DNA from: JBHOQS01 sp042408875
GTDB taxonomy: Bacteria > Chloroflexota > UBA11872 > JBHOQS01
Assembly (NCBI GenBank): GCA_042408875.1
Contig: JBHOQS010000022.1
Coordinates: 248,001 to 312,000 of the forward strand
Length of the DNA stretch: 64,000 nt
Direction: 5' to 3'
Under the pieces are notes generated by a model. The model was not told the origin of the DNA and did not search any database. It worked only from the letters and a program-made list of their open reading frames with translations. Both the position numbers and the translations under genes were made by a program. Shown piece after piece: positions 1-6,788 of this stretch. How positions within the stretch are numbered: position 1 is the stretch's first letter; each line of letters opens with the position of its first letter.

Positions 1-206
1 TGAAACGCGTGCGTGCAGCAACGGACCTCCCGCTGGTGGTAGGATTCGGTATCTCGCGGCCGGAGCACGTTGCCAGGCTCAAGGGGCTGGCAGACGCCGT
101 CATCGTCGCTAGCGCCTTGATCGACCTGCTCGATCGCACGCCTCCGGCCGAGCACATCGCTGCCGTCCAGGCCTACGTCCACGCCATGAAAGCTGCCGGG
201 CTCTAG
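1..206 (+). CDS. trpA: Tryptophan synthase alpha subunit, C-terminal end (partial)
   Basis: The reading frame is open from the window edge (codons begin at base 3) and encodes the last 67 residues of TrpA. This subunit cleaves indole-3-glycerol phosphate to indole, which is passed to the beta subunit in the cytoplasm. The visible segment GFGISRPEHV followed by ADAVIVASALIDLL is the characteristic phosphate-binding end of the TIM barrel. The N-terminal three quarters and the catalytic Glu/Asp lie outside the window, so integrity cannot be judged. A new promoter begins just after the stop, so the next gene is probably a separate transcript. Confidence 0.9.
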   Translation, partial: KRVRAATDLPLVVGFGISRPEHVARLKGLADAVIVASALIDLLDRTPPAEHIAAVQAYVHAMKAAGL

Positions 207-209
207 CGC

Positions 210-238
210 TTGGCAGACGCCGGCATGGGCGCTATACT
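210..238 (+). promoter_or_regulatory. Sigma-70-type promoter of the aminotransferase gene
   Basis: TTGGCA at 210-215 and TATACT at 233-238 are separated by 17 bp. Transcription would start near 245, giving a leader of about 90 nt before the GTG at 338. Confidence 0.6.
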
Positions 239-337
239 GGGTGCCAGCCCGGAGTGGGCTACAGGAATGGGCGCCCGTGCCGGCGTCTCTCAGTCCCGGG
301 GCAGTGCGGACGTCCAGGAGCGTGGAGGACGAAGAGA

Positions 338-1501
338 GTGAGTAGCACGAGTGCCGGCGGGAGACCGCCGCGGGAGTATAACTTCGGGGCCGGTCTGCCG
401 GACCCTGCCACATTTCCTGGCACGGAGCTGGCTGCGGCAGCCGCACGCGTGCTGCCGGAGATTGGCAGCATGCTGGCGCGCTATCCCGACTCCCGCGGGT
501 ATGTGCCGCTGCGCGAGATCGCACAGCAGCGCTTCGCTCGCAACCACGGTGTGGCCCCGCCGCTTGAAGAGATCGTGCTCACCGCCGGCTCGATGCAGGC
601 GCTGGGGCTCCTAGCCCAGGCGTTCATCAAGCCAGGCGAGCCGGTCATTGTCGAGGAGTTCACGTATTCAGGCACGCTGGGTGCCTTCCGCCGCCACGGC
701 GCCGACCTCGTGGGGGTACCGCTGGACGACGATGGCATGCGCATGGATGCGCTCGATGCAGCGCTCACCCGCCTGGAGCGCGACGGCCGCCCGGCCCGGT
801 TCGTGTATACCATCGCCAGCCATCAAAACCCCACCGGCTCGATCATGCCCGAGGCCCGCCGCCGTGAGTTGCTGGAGATCGCGCGGCGGCACAACGTGTT
901 GGTTGTTGAGGATGACTGCTACGCCGATGTGCGCTTCAGCGATGTGCGAGCGCCCGCGCTCTACAAGATGGCCGAGCCGGGGCGGGTGCTCTACATCGGG
1001 TCCTTCTCGAAGATCCTGGGTCCCGGTGTTCGCCTAGGCTATTTCATCGCCCCCGAGGCCTTGGCTACCAAGCTGCTGATGTGGAAGATCGACGGCGGCA
1101 CGAGCAACCTGGCCGCCATGATCGTGGCTGAGTACTTCCGCGAGCACCTGTGGTCGCACATCGCGGAGGTATGCGCGGCCATCAAGATCAAGCGTGACGC
1201 GGTGCTCGCAGCGCTCGAGCGCGAGCTCGGTGACGCTATCTCCGTGCGGAAACCGGAAGGCGGGCTCTTCCTGTGGGTGAAGCTGCCCGAGACGACCGAC
1301 GTGCCGCGGCTGATTGAGCGGGCCCGCGCTCGCGGCGTGATCTGCGCAGCCGGTCGCTCGTTCTACTACGCTGACAAAGATATCCCGTACATCCGGCTGG
1401 CCTTCGGCTATCCAGCTGTCGAGGAGATCCCTCAGGGCATCGCTGAGCTGGCCGCCGCTGTGCGTGAGGCCCAGGTACCCGCTGCGGCAGCGGCACGGTA
1501 G
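338..1501 (+). CDS. PLP-dependent aminotransferase, class I/II (2-aminoadipate/valine-pyruvate type)
   Basis: This 387-residue cytoplasmic enzyme has the fold-type I aminotransferase signature. SHQNPTG supplies the conserved Asn (about residue 164), EDDCYADV supplies the Asp that contacts the pyridine nitrogen (about 192-193), and SFSKILGPGVRLGY supplies the PLP lysine (about K225). It resembles the stand-alone aminotransferases related to MocR proteins, such as LysN-like 2-aminoadipate transaminase, but no helix-turn-helix domain is present. The GTG start at 338 is preferred over the upstream GTG at 254 because GGAGG ends 9 nt before it. Homology in the protein also begins only after this point. 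The exact amino donor cannot be read from sequence. Confidence 0.85.
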   Translation: MSSTSAGGRPPREYNFGAGLPDPATFPGTELAAAAARVLPEIGSMLARYPDSRGYVPLREIAQQRFARNHGVAPPLEEIVLTAGSMQALGLLAQAFIKPGEPVIVEEFTYSGTLGAFRRHGADLVGVPLDDDGMRMDALDAALTRLERDGRPARFVYTIASHQNPTGSIMPEARRRELLEIARRHNVLVVEDDCYADVRFSDVRAPALYKMAEPGRVLYIGSFSKILGPGVRLGYFIAPEALATKLLMWKIDGGTSNLAAMIVAEYFREHLWSHIAEVCAAIKIKRDAVLAALERELGDAISVRKPEGGLFLWVKLPETTDVPRLIERARARGVICAAGRSFYYADKDIPYIRLAFGYPAVEEIPQGIAELAAAVREAQVPAAAAAR

Positions 1502-1517
1502 CATGGGGGACCGCTCC

Positions 1518-1548
1518 GCTTCCCGCCCGCTGGACATGGGCGGGAAGC
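1518..1548. terminator. Strong hairpin between convergent genes
   Basis: GCTTCCCGCCC (1518-1528) and GGGCGGGAAGC (1538-1548) form a perfect 11-bp stem with a 9-nt loop. It sits between the aminotransferase stop and the stop of the convergent DUF2203 gene. No T-run follows on either strand, so intrinsic termination is only probable. Confidence 0.5.
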
Positions 1549-1568
1549 AGCGATCCAGGCAGCGATGA

Positions 1569-1988
1569 TTATCCAAACGCCTGCTCATCTTCGGCAGTGA
1601 GCGGTTGCCGCCCAGCGTAGCCAGCGTCGAGCTCATGCCAGTATCGGATGTCGTCCTCGTCCACACGATAGCAAAGATAGACTTCACGGCCCTGGCGCCG
1701 GGCACGGAAGTCCACCAGGCCGAGGTCGAGGTCCTTCAGCTCGACGTCAAGGGCTTCCAGGCGTGCTGCCCCGGCGCGGATGCGGTCCATCACTTCGGAA
1801 GTGGCGGCCTGCACTGCGCGGGCTTGCTGTTCCAGATGGTGCCCGTTTGAGCGCACTTTCCAGTAAAGCTGGGCGGCAGCGCGCCGCTGTTCGTCGAGCT
1901 GGCGCTTCAATGTCTGGAGTTCCCGAAGAATCGGCCGCACCTGCGGCAGCAGTGCGCGGGCCTGGGCAAGCGAGAAGTAGCGTGGCAC
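1569..1988 (-). CDS. DUF2203 family protein
   Basis: This is a 139-residue cytoplasmic protein. The N-terminal half is a charged, probably coiled-coil helix pair (roughly residues 8-100, rich in Leu, Arg and Glu). The C-terminal part GREVYLCYRVDEDDIRYWHE followed by LDAGYAGRQPL is the hallmark of DUF2203 (COG4911), whose function is unknown. The family is common in Chloroflexota, cyanobacteria and deinococci, which fits the inferred host. The ATG at 1988 is the only plausible start. It is transcribed away from the DapA-like gene and convergent with the aminotransferase. Confidence 0.8.
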   Translation of the reverse strand: MPRYFSLAQARALLPQVRPILRELQTLKRQLDEQRRAAAQLYWKVRSNGHHLEQQARAVQAATSEVMDRIRAGAARLEALDVELKDLDLGLVDFRARRQGREVYLCYRVDEDDIRYWHELDAGYAGRQPLTAEDEQAFG

Positions 1989-2155
1989 GGTTCGTTCCCC
2001 CTGCCGTTAGTATACTGCCGCCGTAGCCGGCTGGTATGCTACACTGCTCCTGGCTGCTGCAACGACAGTAGGCTGGCCTGTTCAGGCCTGTGGTTCAGGC
2101 TGGGGAGCGACGTGGACAGCCCCATATCCTACCTGACGCTGGCCTAGCCTCCCAT

Positions 2156-2183
2156 CCAAACGTTTGGAAATAAACGTTTGTTA
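2156..2183. promoter_or_regulatory. Tandem LacI-type operators upstream of the DapA-family gene
   Basis: CCAAACGTTTGG (2156-2167) is a perfect 12-bp palindrome. A second AAACGTTT core lies at 2172-2179, with centres 14 bp apart. Even-symmetry palindromes with a central CG are typical LacI/GalR-family sites. They lie 80-100 bp upstream of the start codon, where they could cover a promoter. No LacI-family regulator gene is seen in the window. Confidence 0.5.
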
Positions 2184-2258
2184 CTGATATCGCTCACCAG
2201 GTTTCATCCCAGTGAACCAAGCCTCACGCAGGCCAAGGCACGCAAAGGAGTACAGAGC

Positions 2259-3218
2259 ATGGCAACATTCACGGGCGATACGCTGATGCAGACGCTGCGG
2301 GGCATCTATCCCCCGATCGTCACCCCTTTCACTACAGATGAGGAGCTCGATGAGCGGTCGCTGGCACGGCTAGTGGACTTCTGTATTACTGAGGGCGTGC
2401 ACGGTATCTGGGTGTGTGGCACGACCGGCGAGTTCCCATGCATGGATGAGCAAGAGCGAGCCCGCGCGGTGAGCGTTGCGGTCGAGGCTGCGCGCGGCCG
2501 TGTGCCGGTGATCGCTAGCATCGGGGATTGCAGCACGCGGCTGGTCATTCGCCACGGCCGGAACGCGCAGCAGGCCGGCGCCGACGCGGTGGCCACGACG
2601 CCGCCGTATTACTACGCCAACAACCAGGCCGAATTGCTTGACTTCTTCCGCCGCGTGCGCGCCGCGGTAGACCTGCCACTGCTGATCTATAACATCCCGA
2701 GCACCTGCAAGGTGCGACTTGAGCCTGAGAGCATCGCCACGCTGGCAGCCGAAGGAACCGTCATCGGCATCAAGGACAGTCAGAACGACCTGGACTTCTT
2801 TCGCCAGTTCTACCTGGCTGTGCGCGCACGGGGCGTTTCCAGCTTCCGGAGCTTCCTAGGTACGCGCTCGCTCATCGATAGCGGGACGCTCGCTGGCGCA
2901 GACGGCTGCATCCCGGGCATCGCCAGCCTGGTGCCGCGCCTCTGTGTACAGGTCTATGAGGCGGCGGTGCGGCGCGACCTGGAGACTGCCCGTCAGCTAC
3001 AGGAGCGGGTGCTGCAGGTGCAGGCGATCGCTCGCTTTGGCGCAGGCTCGCCGGTGTCGAATAACATCGGGAGCATCAAGGCAGGGCTCTATCTCCTCGG
3101 TGTCATTGCCTCCCCTGTGGTACGCCATCCACTGCGGACACTACGCACTGAGGAGATCGAGCGCGTGCGTGGCGAGCTCGAGGCGCTGGGGGTGCTATCC
3201 GTGGTCGCGCGGGCGTAA
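2259..3218 (+). CDS. Dihydrodipicolinate synthase/N-acetylneuraminate lyase family aldolase
   Basis: This 319-residue TIM-barrel class I aldolase acts in the cytoplasm. Visible family residues are GTTGE (about 54-58, substrate carboxylate loop), the catalytic Tyr in LLIYNIPS (about Y144) and the Schiff-base Lys in IGIKDSQND (about K172). These are found throughout DapA, NanA, KDG aldolase and related enzymes, so the substrate stays open. The stand-alone setting behind sugar-type operators suggests sugar-acid or keto-acid catabolism rather than lysine synthesis. The ATG at 2259 is chosen because AAAGGAG ends 8 nt upstream; the in-frame extension back to 2178 runs into the operator region. Confidence 0.85.
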   Translation: MATFTGDTLMQTLRGIYPPIVTPFTTDEELDERSLARLVDFCITEGVHGIWVCGTTGEFPCMDEQERARAVSVAVEAARGRVPVIASIGDCSTRLVIRHGRNAQQAGADAVATTPPYYYANNQAELLDFFRRVRAAVDLPLLIYNIPSTCKVRLEPESIATLAAEGTVIGIKDSQNDLDFFRQFYLAVRARGVSSFRSFLGTRSLIDSGTLAGADGCIPGIASLVPRLCVQVYEAAVRRDLETARQLQERVLQVQAIARFGAGSPVSNNIGSIKAGLYLLGVIASPVVRHPLRTLRTEEIERVRGELEALGVLSVVARA

Positions 3219-3317
3219 CGTCTGGCATGTTCTTCCCCATGTCTCGCCAGCGTGCGGTCTGGGTCGCGTGGGCGTAACTGTGCTCGCGTCACGCGTCTCC
3301 TCCGCCGGGGCTTCGCG

Positions 3318-4946
3318 ATGAGCATGAGGGTGCCGGCTCTACTCTTCGCTCGCCTGCAGGTCGCCTCCCCGGGTATCACGAACCCGGCCCGCGCGCAGCC
3401 CGGTCAGGCTTTACGGCCGGCGGTTCGGCGCTCCGTAAAGCTACCAGCTATCGCCGCGATCCTCCTGCTGGCGGCGCTCTTCCGGCTCTGGCACCTGCAC
3501 GCCTTTCCGCCCGCCACAGACGAGATCGCTTACGCCAAGTGGTCGGTGGACATCTGGCGAGACCATACGCGCGCCGGACTGCTCATCCCCATCCTGGACG
3601 ACGGTAAGCAACCGTTACTCTTCTGGATCGAGGCTGTGCTGTATGGGCTCGGCCTGCCGCCGGTGCTGGCCGGACGGCTCCTGGCTGCCGGCGCCGGCAT
3701 CCTGACGGTAGCGCTGTGCTACGCGCTGGCACGCCGGTTCTATGGCCCCGCTGCCGGTCTTGCTGCGGCCGGGTTCTATGCGGTCGTGCCCTTCGCAGTC
3801 TGGCATGACCGGCTCAGCCTGGTGGACGCGCCGCTCACCTTGGCCATCGTCGTGGTGGCCTATGCTGCTGCGCGCCTCGCGAGGACTACCGCGTGGCGCT
3901 GGAGCTGGCTGGCCGCGCTGGCCGGCCTGTGCGCTGTTGGGATCAAAGGGCCGGGAGTGACGGCCGCAGTGTTTCCGTGTATGGCCTGGGTTCTGCTGGC
4001 CCGAGCGCGTCGCCAGGCCCTGCTCCCGCTGCTGGCGCCGGCCGGGCTGAGCGTGGCTCTCTACGCCTTCATGATGTACGGGCCGCTGGGCTGGCGCTTT
4101 CGCTACATGGTCGCCGTGCATTCGATTGATCTGCGCCAGCCGCTGCCCGCGCTTATCCGCTCCTGGGCTGAGAACGCCGATGTGCTGCGCAGCTACCTCG
4201 TCGGCTACTTCCCGCCCGTCTGGCTGGCTCTCCTGGCAGGGAGCCTCCTGCTTCCCCTAGGGACACGGTGCCGCAAGGACGCCTACGTGCTCGGTGGCCT
4301 GGCCGCAATGGTGCTGCCGGTGATCCTGTACGGCTGGGAGATTTATTCGCGCTACTTTCTACCAGCCCTGCCCTTCGCTGCGCTGCTGTGGGGGCGCCTG
4401 GTCGCGCTACCTCTCACGTGGGTCCAGGGGCGCCATGAGTGGTGGCCCGGTGTACTGACCCGCCCCCTGCTCCCTGGTGCTGTCGCGCTGCTGCTCCTGC
4501 CGCTGGCGTGGCAGTCAGGGCAGATTGCCGTTGCCCCCGAGCGCGCCGCCATCGCCAGGCACGACCGCTGGCAATATATCACCGGCTTCCCCTCGGGCTG
4601 GGGCTTGCGCGAAGCGACTGATGCGATCGAGCGCGATGCCGCTGGCAGGCTGGTGTTTGTGCTCACCACGGCGCAGCGCAGCGTCACTCGAGATTTCGTC
4701 TATCTGCGCTTCCTCGATCATCCCACCATCCGCCACTACGTCGAGTGGGAGGTGCGCCAGGGCACGCGATCGAGCCTGGCCCGCTGGCTGACGCACGGCG
4801 TACCTATCTATGTCGTGGCGAACAGCGGCCGGGAGGAGCCTGAGAGCATCGAGCGCAACTGGCCCGACGCGACCATCGTAGCTCGAGTGCAGAGGCCCGG
4901 CGGTGAAAGCGAGGTGGTGGTCTACCGGCTGCCGATGGCGAGATAG
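3318..4946 (+). CDS. GT39/ArnT-like polytopic membrane glycosyltransferase
   Basis: This is an integral membrane protein of about 542 residues. Its first transmembrane segment (AAILLLAALFRLW) is followed by a short exoplasmic loop with acidic residues in PPATDEIAYAKWSVDIW. That is the position of the catalytic Asp/Glu in dolichyl- or polyprenyl-phosphate-dependent GT-C enzymes. About ten further hydrophobic helices follow and then a soluble C-terminal domain of about 130 residues (from around QYITGFPSGWG). It probably transfers a lipid-linked sugar to a protein or surface polymer. The start is uncertain: ATGs at 3318 and 3324 have only a weak GGGG upstream, and the ORF could extend to 3252. 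Confidence 0.7.
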   Translation: MSMRVPALLFARLQVASPGITNPARAQPGQALRPAVRRSVKLPAIAAILLLAALFRLWHLHAFPPATDEIAYAKWSVDIWRDHTRAGLLIPILDDGKQPLLFWIEAVLYGLGLPPVLAGRLLAAGAGILTVALCYALARRFYGPAAGLAAAGFYAVVPFAVWHDRLSLVDAPLTLAIVVVAYAAARLARTTAWRWSWLAALAGLCAVGIKGPGVTAAVFPCMAWVLLARARRQALLPLLAPAGLSVALYAFMMYGPLGWRFRYMVAVHSIDLRQPLPALIRSWAENADVLRSYLVGYFPPVWLALLAGSLLLPLGTRCRKDAYVLGGLAAMVLPVILYGWEIYSRYFLPALPFAALLWGRLVALPLTWVQGRHEWWPGVLTRPLLPGAVALLLLPLAWQSGQIAVAPERAAIARHDRWQYITGFPSGWGLREATDAIERDAAGRLVFVLTTAQRSVTRDFVYLRFLDHPTIRHYVEWEVRQGTRSSLARWLTHGVPIYVVANSGREEPESIERNWPDATIVARVQRPGGESEVVVYRLPMAR

Positions 4947-5034
4947 TACACACTGCGTCCCTGCCCTGCTATGATGGAAAGGATAGAACACGGGCGCAGG
5001 CATCGCTGAGGCAGTGAGCAAGGGGCAGACCACT

Positions 5035-6492
5035 ATGCCACGCATCGCCGGAATCGAGACAGAATACGGGTGTCTGGTGCAGGACGGGTCGATCACGCCG
5101 AGCGCCGCGGCGCATCGCGTGCGTGACTATATATTTCGCGTGCAGCGGCTGGGCGTGCTCGACCGGTATGGCCGCAGCGATTTCGAACCGGCTGGCTGCG
5201 GGGGGTTTCTGGTCAACGGCGCCCGCCTCTACGTTGACGCTGTGGGCGACCACGAGGAGTACTGCACGCCAGAGTGCAGCACGCTGGCCGAGCTCGTGGC
5301 GGCGGAGCGCGCCGGCCAGCGCATCCTCCAGGCTGCGCTGGATGAACTCGGCTGGACTGGCCGCGTGAGCTTCCACACCAATAGCATCGACCACTTCGGC
5401 GGGCACACGTTTGGCTGCCACGAGAACTACCACATGCCGCGGCGGGCACGTCAGGGCCTGTCGGCACTGACCTCATTCCTAGCGACTCGCCAGATCTTCG
5501 CCGGCGCGGGCCGCGTCGGCGGCCATCGCATCCACGGTGATTTCTCCAAGAATGAGCGACGCCGCAGTGGCTACTGGATCGATGGTGATAACGGGTATGC
5601 TGTCTCTATCGACCGGACGGTGCGCTACCAGCTCTCCCAGCGGGCCGACCACATCCTCTACGATGAGTGCTGGCATGTGCGGGATACCCGCGCCATGCTG
5701 AACCCCCGCGGCTGGGACGACATGGACGGCGCTGACCGGCTGCACCTGCTCTTCGGTGAGGGCAACATGATGGAGACGGCGCTGGCGCTGAAGGTAGGGA
5801 CGACCAAGCTTGTGCTCGACCTAATCGAGGAGGGCGCCGCACCGCAACTCCCGCTCGATGACGCGGCGGAGACGTTGCGCAAGGTCTCTCGGGACGAAAC
5901 CTGGACCTGGCTGGTGCGGCGTGCCGACGGTAAGACCATGTGTGCCATCGACCTCCAGCGCGCGTACCTGGAGGCGGCCCAGCGCCGCTTTGCCGGTCGT
6001 GATCCCGATACGGACTGGACGCTGCGCACCTGGGAGGAGGTGCTCGACGGGCTGGAGCGCGATCCCATGCAGCTGGCCGACCGACTGGACTGGGTGGCGA
6101 AGCTGCGGCTGCTCTATGACTACATGGACGACACCGGCGCCAACTGGGGCGACGACGCGCTCGTCAGCCTCGACCTGGTCTACCACGACATAAACCCGGA
6201 CACCGGATTGTATTACGGCCTGGAACAGGCCGGCCTGGCGCGCCGGATCGTGGACGAAGCAGACATCCGCCGCGCCATGCGCTGTCCGCCCGTGACGACC
6301 CGCGCCTATGCCCGCGGCCGGCTGGTCGAGCGTGCGCTGGCCCAGGGCGGGCGCACCGCCTTTGGCTGGGAGTACGTCTACCTGAATGGCACACGGATCA
6401 CTCTGCGCGATCCAGCTCATCCCTGCCCGCCGGCCGCCCGACGCCTGCTCGAAGGCGCAGACGAATGGCCGCGCCAGCGATCCGGCGGCTGA
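5035..6492 (+). CDS. PafA/Dop family (Pup ligase/deamidase-like) carboxylate-amine ligase
   Basis: This 485-residue protein belongs to the glutamine-synthetase-like PafA/Dop family. PafA links the C-terminal Glu of the small protein Pup to target lysines; Dop deamidates Pup or removes it. Family landmarks are GIETEYG at the N-terminus (metal-binding Glu), NGARLYVD (about 61-68), CTPEC (about 77-81), HENYHM (about 129-134), SQRADHI, LFGEGNMMETALALKVGTT and LDWVAKLRLL. The sequence is intermediate between PafA and Dop, so the sub-activity is not assigned. No Pup, proteasome or Mpa/ARC gene lies in the window. The ATG at 5035 has AAGGGG 9 nt upstream and is preferred over the GTG at 5014. The copZ gene converges on it. 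Confidence 0.85.
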   Translation: MPRIAGIETEYGCLVQDGSITPSAAAHRVRDYIFRVQRLGVLDRYGRSDFEPAGCGGFLVNGARLYVDAVGDHEEYCTPECSTLAELVAAERAGQRILQAALDELGWTGRVSFHTNSIDHFGGHTFGCHENYHMPRRARQGLSALTSFLATRQIFAGAGRVGGHRIHGDFSKNERRRSGYWIDGDNGYAVSIDRTVRYQLSQRADHILYDECWHVRDTRAMLNPRGWDDMDGADRLHLLFGEGNMMETALALKVGTTKLVLDLIEEGAAPQLPLDDAAETLRKVSRDETWTWLVRRADGKTMCAIDLQRAYLEAAQRRFAGRDPDTDWTLRTWEEVLDGLERDPMQLADRLDWVAKLRLLYDYMDDTGANWGDDALVSLDLVYHDINPDTGLYYGLEQAGLARRIVDEADIRRAMRCPPVTTRAYARGRLVERALAQGGRTAFGWEYVYLNGTRITLRDPAHPCPPAARRLLEGADEWPRQRSGG

Positions 6493-6522
6493 ACGGCGCG
6501 CCGCTGTGCCAGATGGCGCCGC

Positions 6523-6744
6523 CTACGCCGGTGCTGTGGAAGTGACGGGATAGCCTTCCTCGTCAAGGAGCGCCTTGATGCGCTCCAGGGTAAGTTGGCT
6601 CTCGTCATACTCAAGCCGGACAATCTTCGCACTGATATCCACCTGCACAGCGCGTACGCCCGGCTGCGGCTGGAGCACGCTTTTCACCGTCCGCTCACAG
6701 TGCACACACGAGATGTCAGGCACGGTAAGGATCACCTTCGCCAC
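6523..6744 (-). CDS. copZ: Copper chaperone, heavy-metal-associated (HMA) domain protein
   Basis: This 73-residue soluble protein is a single ferredoxin-like HMA domain. The metal site is Cys-Val-His-Cys in ISCVHCERTV, the CxxC used to carry Cu(I), which it would pass to the CopA ATPase encoded just upstream. The GTG at 6744 is chosen because AAAGGAGG ends 9 nt before it; that Shine-Dalgarno lies inside the longer frame that begins at 6765. The gene follows copA by 44 bp on the same strand, so csoR-copA-copZ is probably one copper-inducible unit. Confidence 0.85.
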   Translation of the reverse strand: MAKVILTVPDISCVHCERTVKSVLQPQPGVRAVQVDISAKIVRLEYDESQLTLERIKALLDEEGYPVTSTAPA

Positions 6745-6788
6745 GGTAGGGCGCCTCCTTTCCACGCCGCTGCCATATCAGGCCAGCA

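Noticed and set aside
3188..3285. Similar GGTCGCG-GGGCGTAAC segments at the end of the aldolase gene and 80 bp later
   Set aside because: Only a short imperfect match in GC-rich DNA; not enough to call a duplication or recombination site.
4971..5009. Tiny ORF of 12 codons before the PafA/Dop gene as a Pup candidate
   Set aside because: Far too short for Pup (about 64 residues), and it lacks the Gly-Gly-Gln/Glu end.
6460..6492. Terminal Ser-Gly-Gly of the PafA/Dop protein as a fused modifier tail
   Set aside because: The end has no Glu or Gln after Gly-Gly and no Pup-like helix before it; simple chance ending is more likely.
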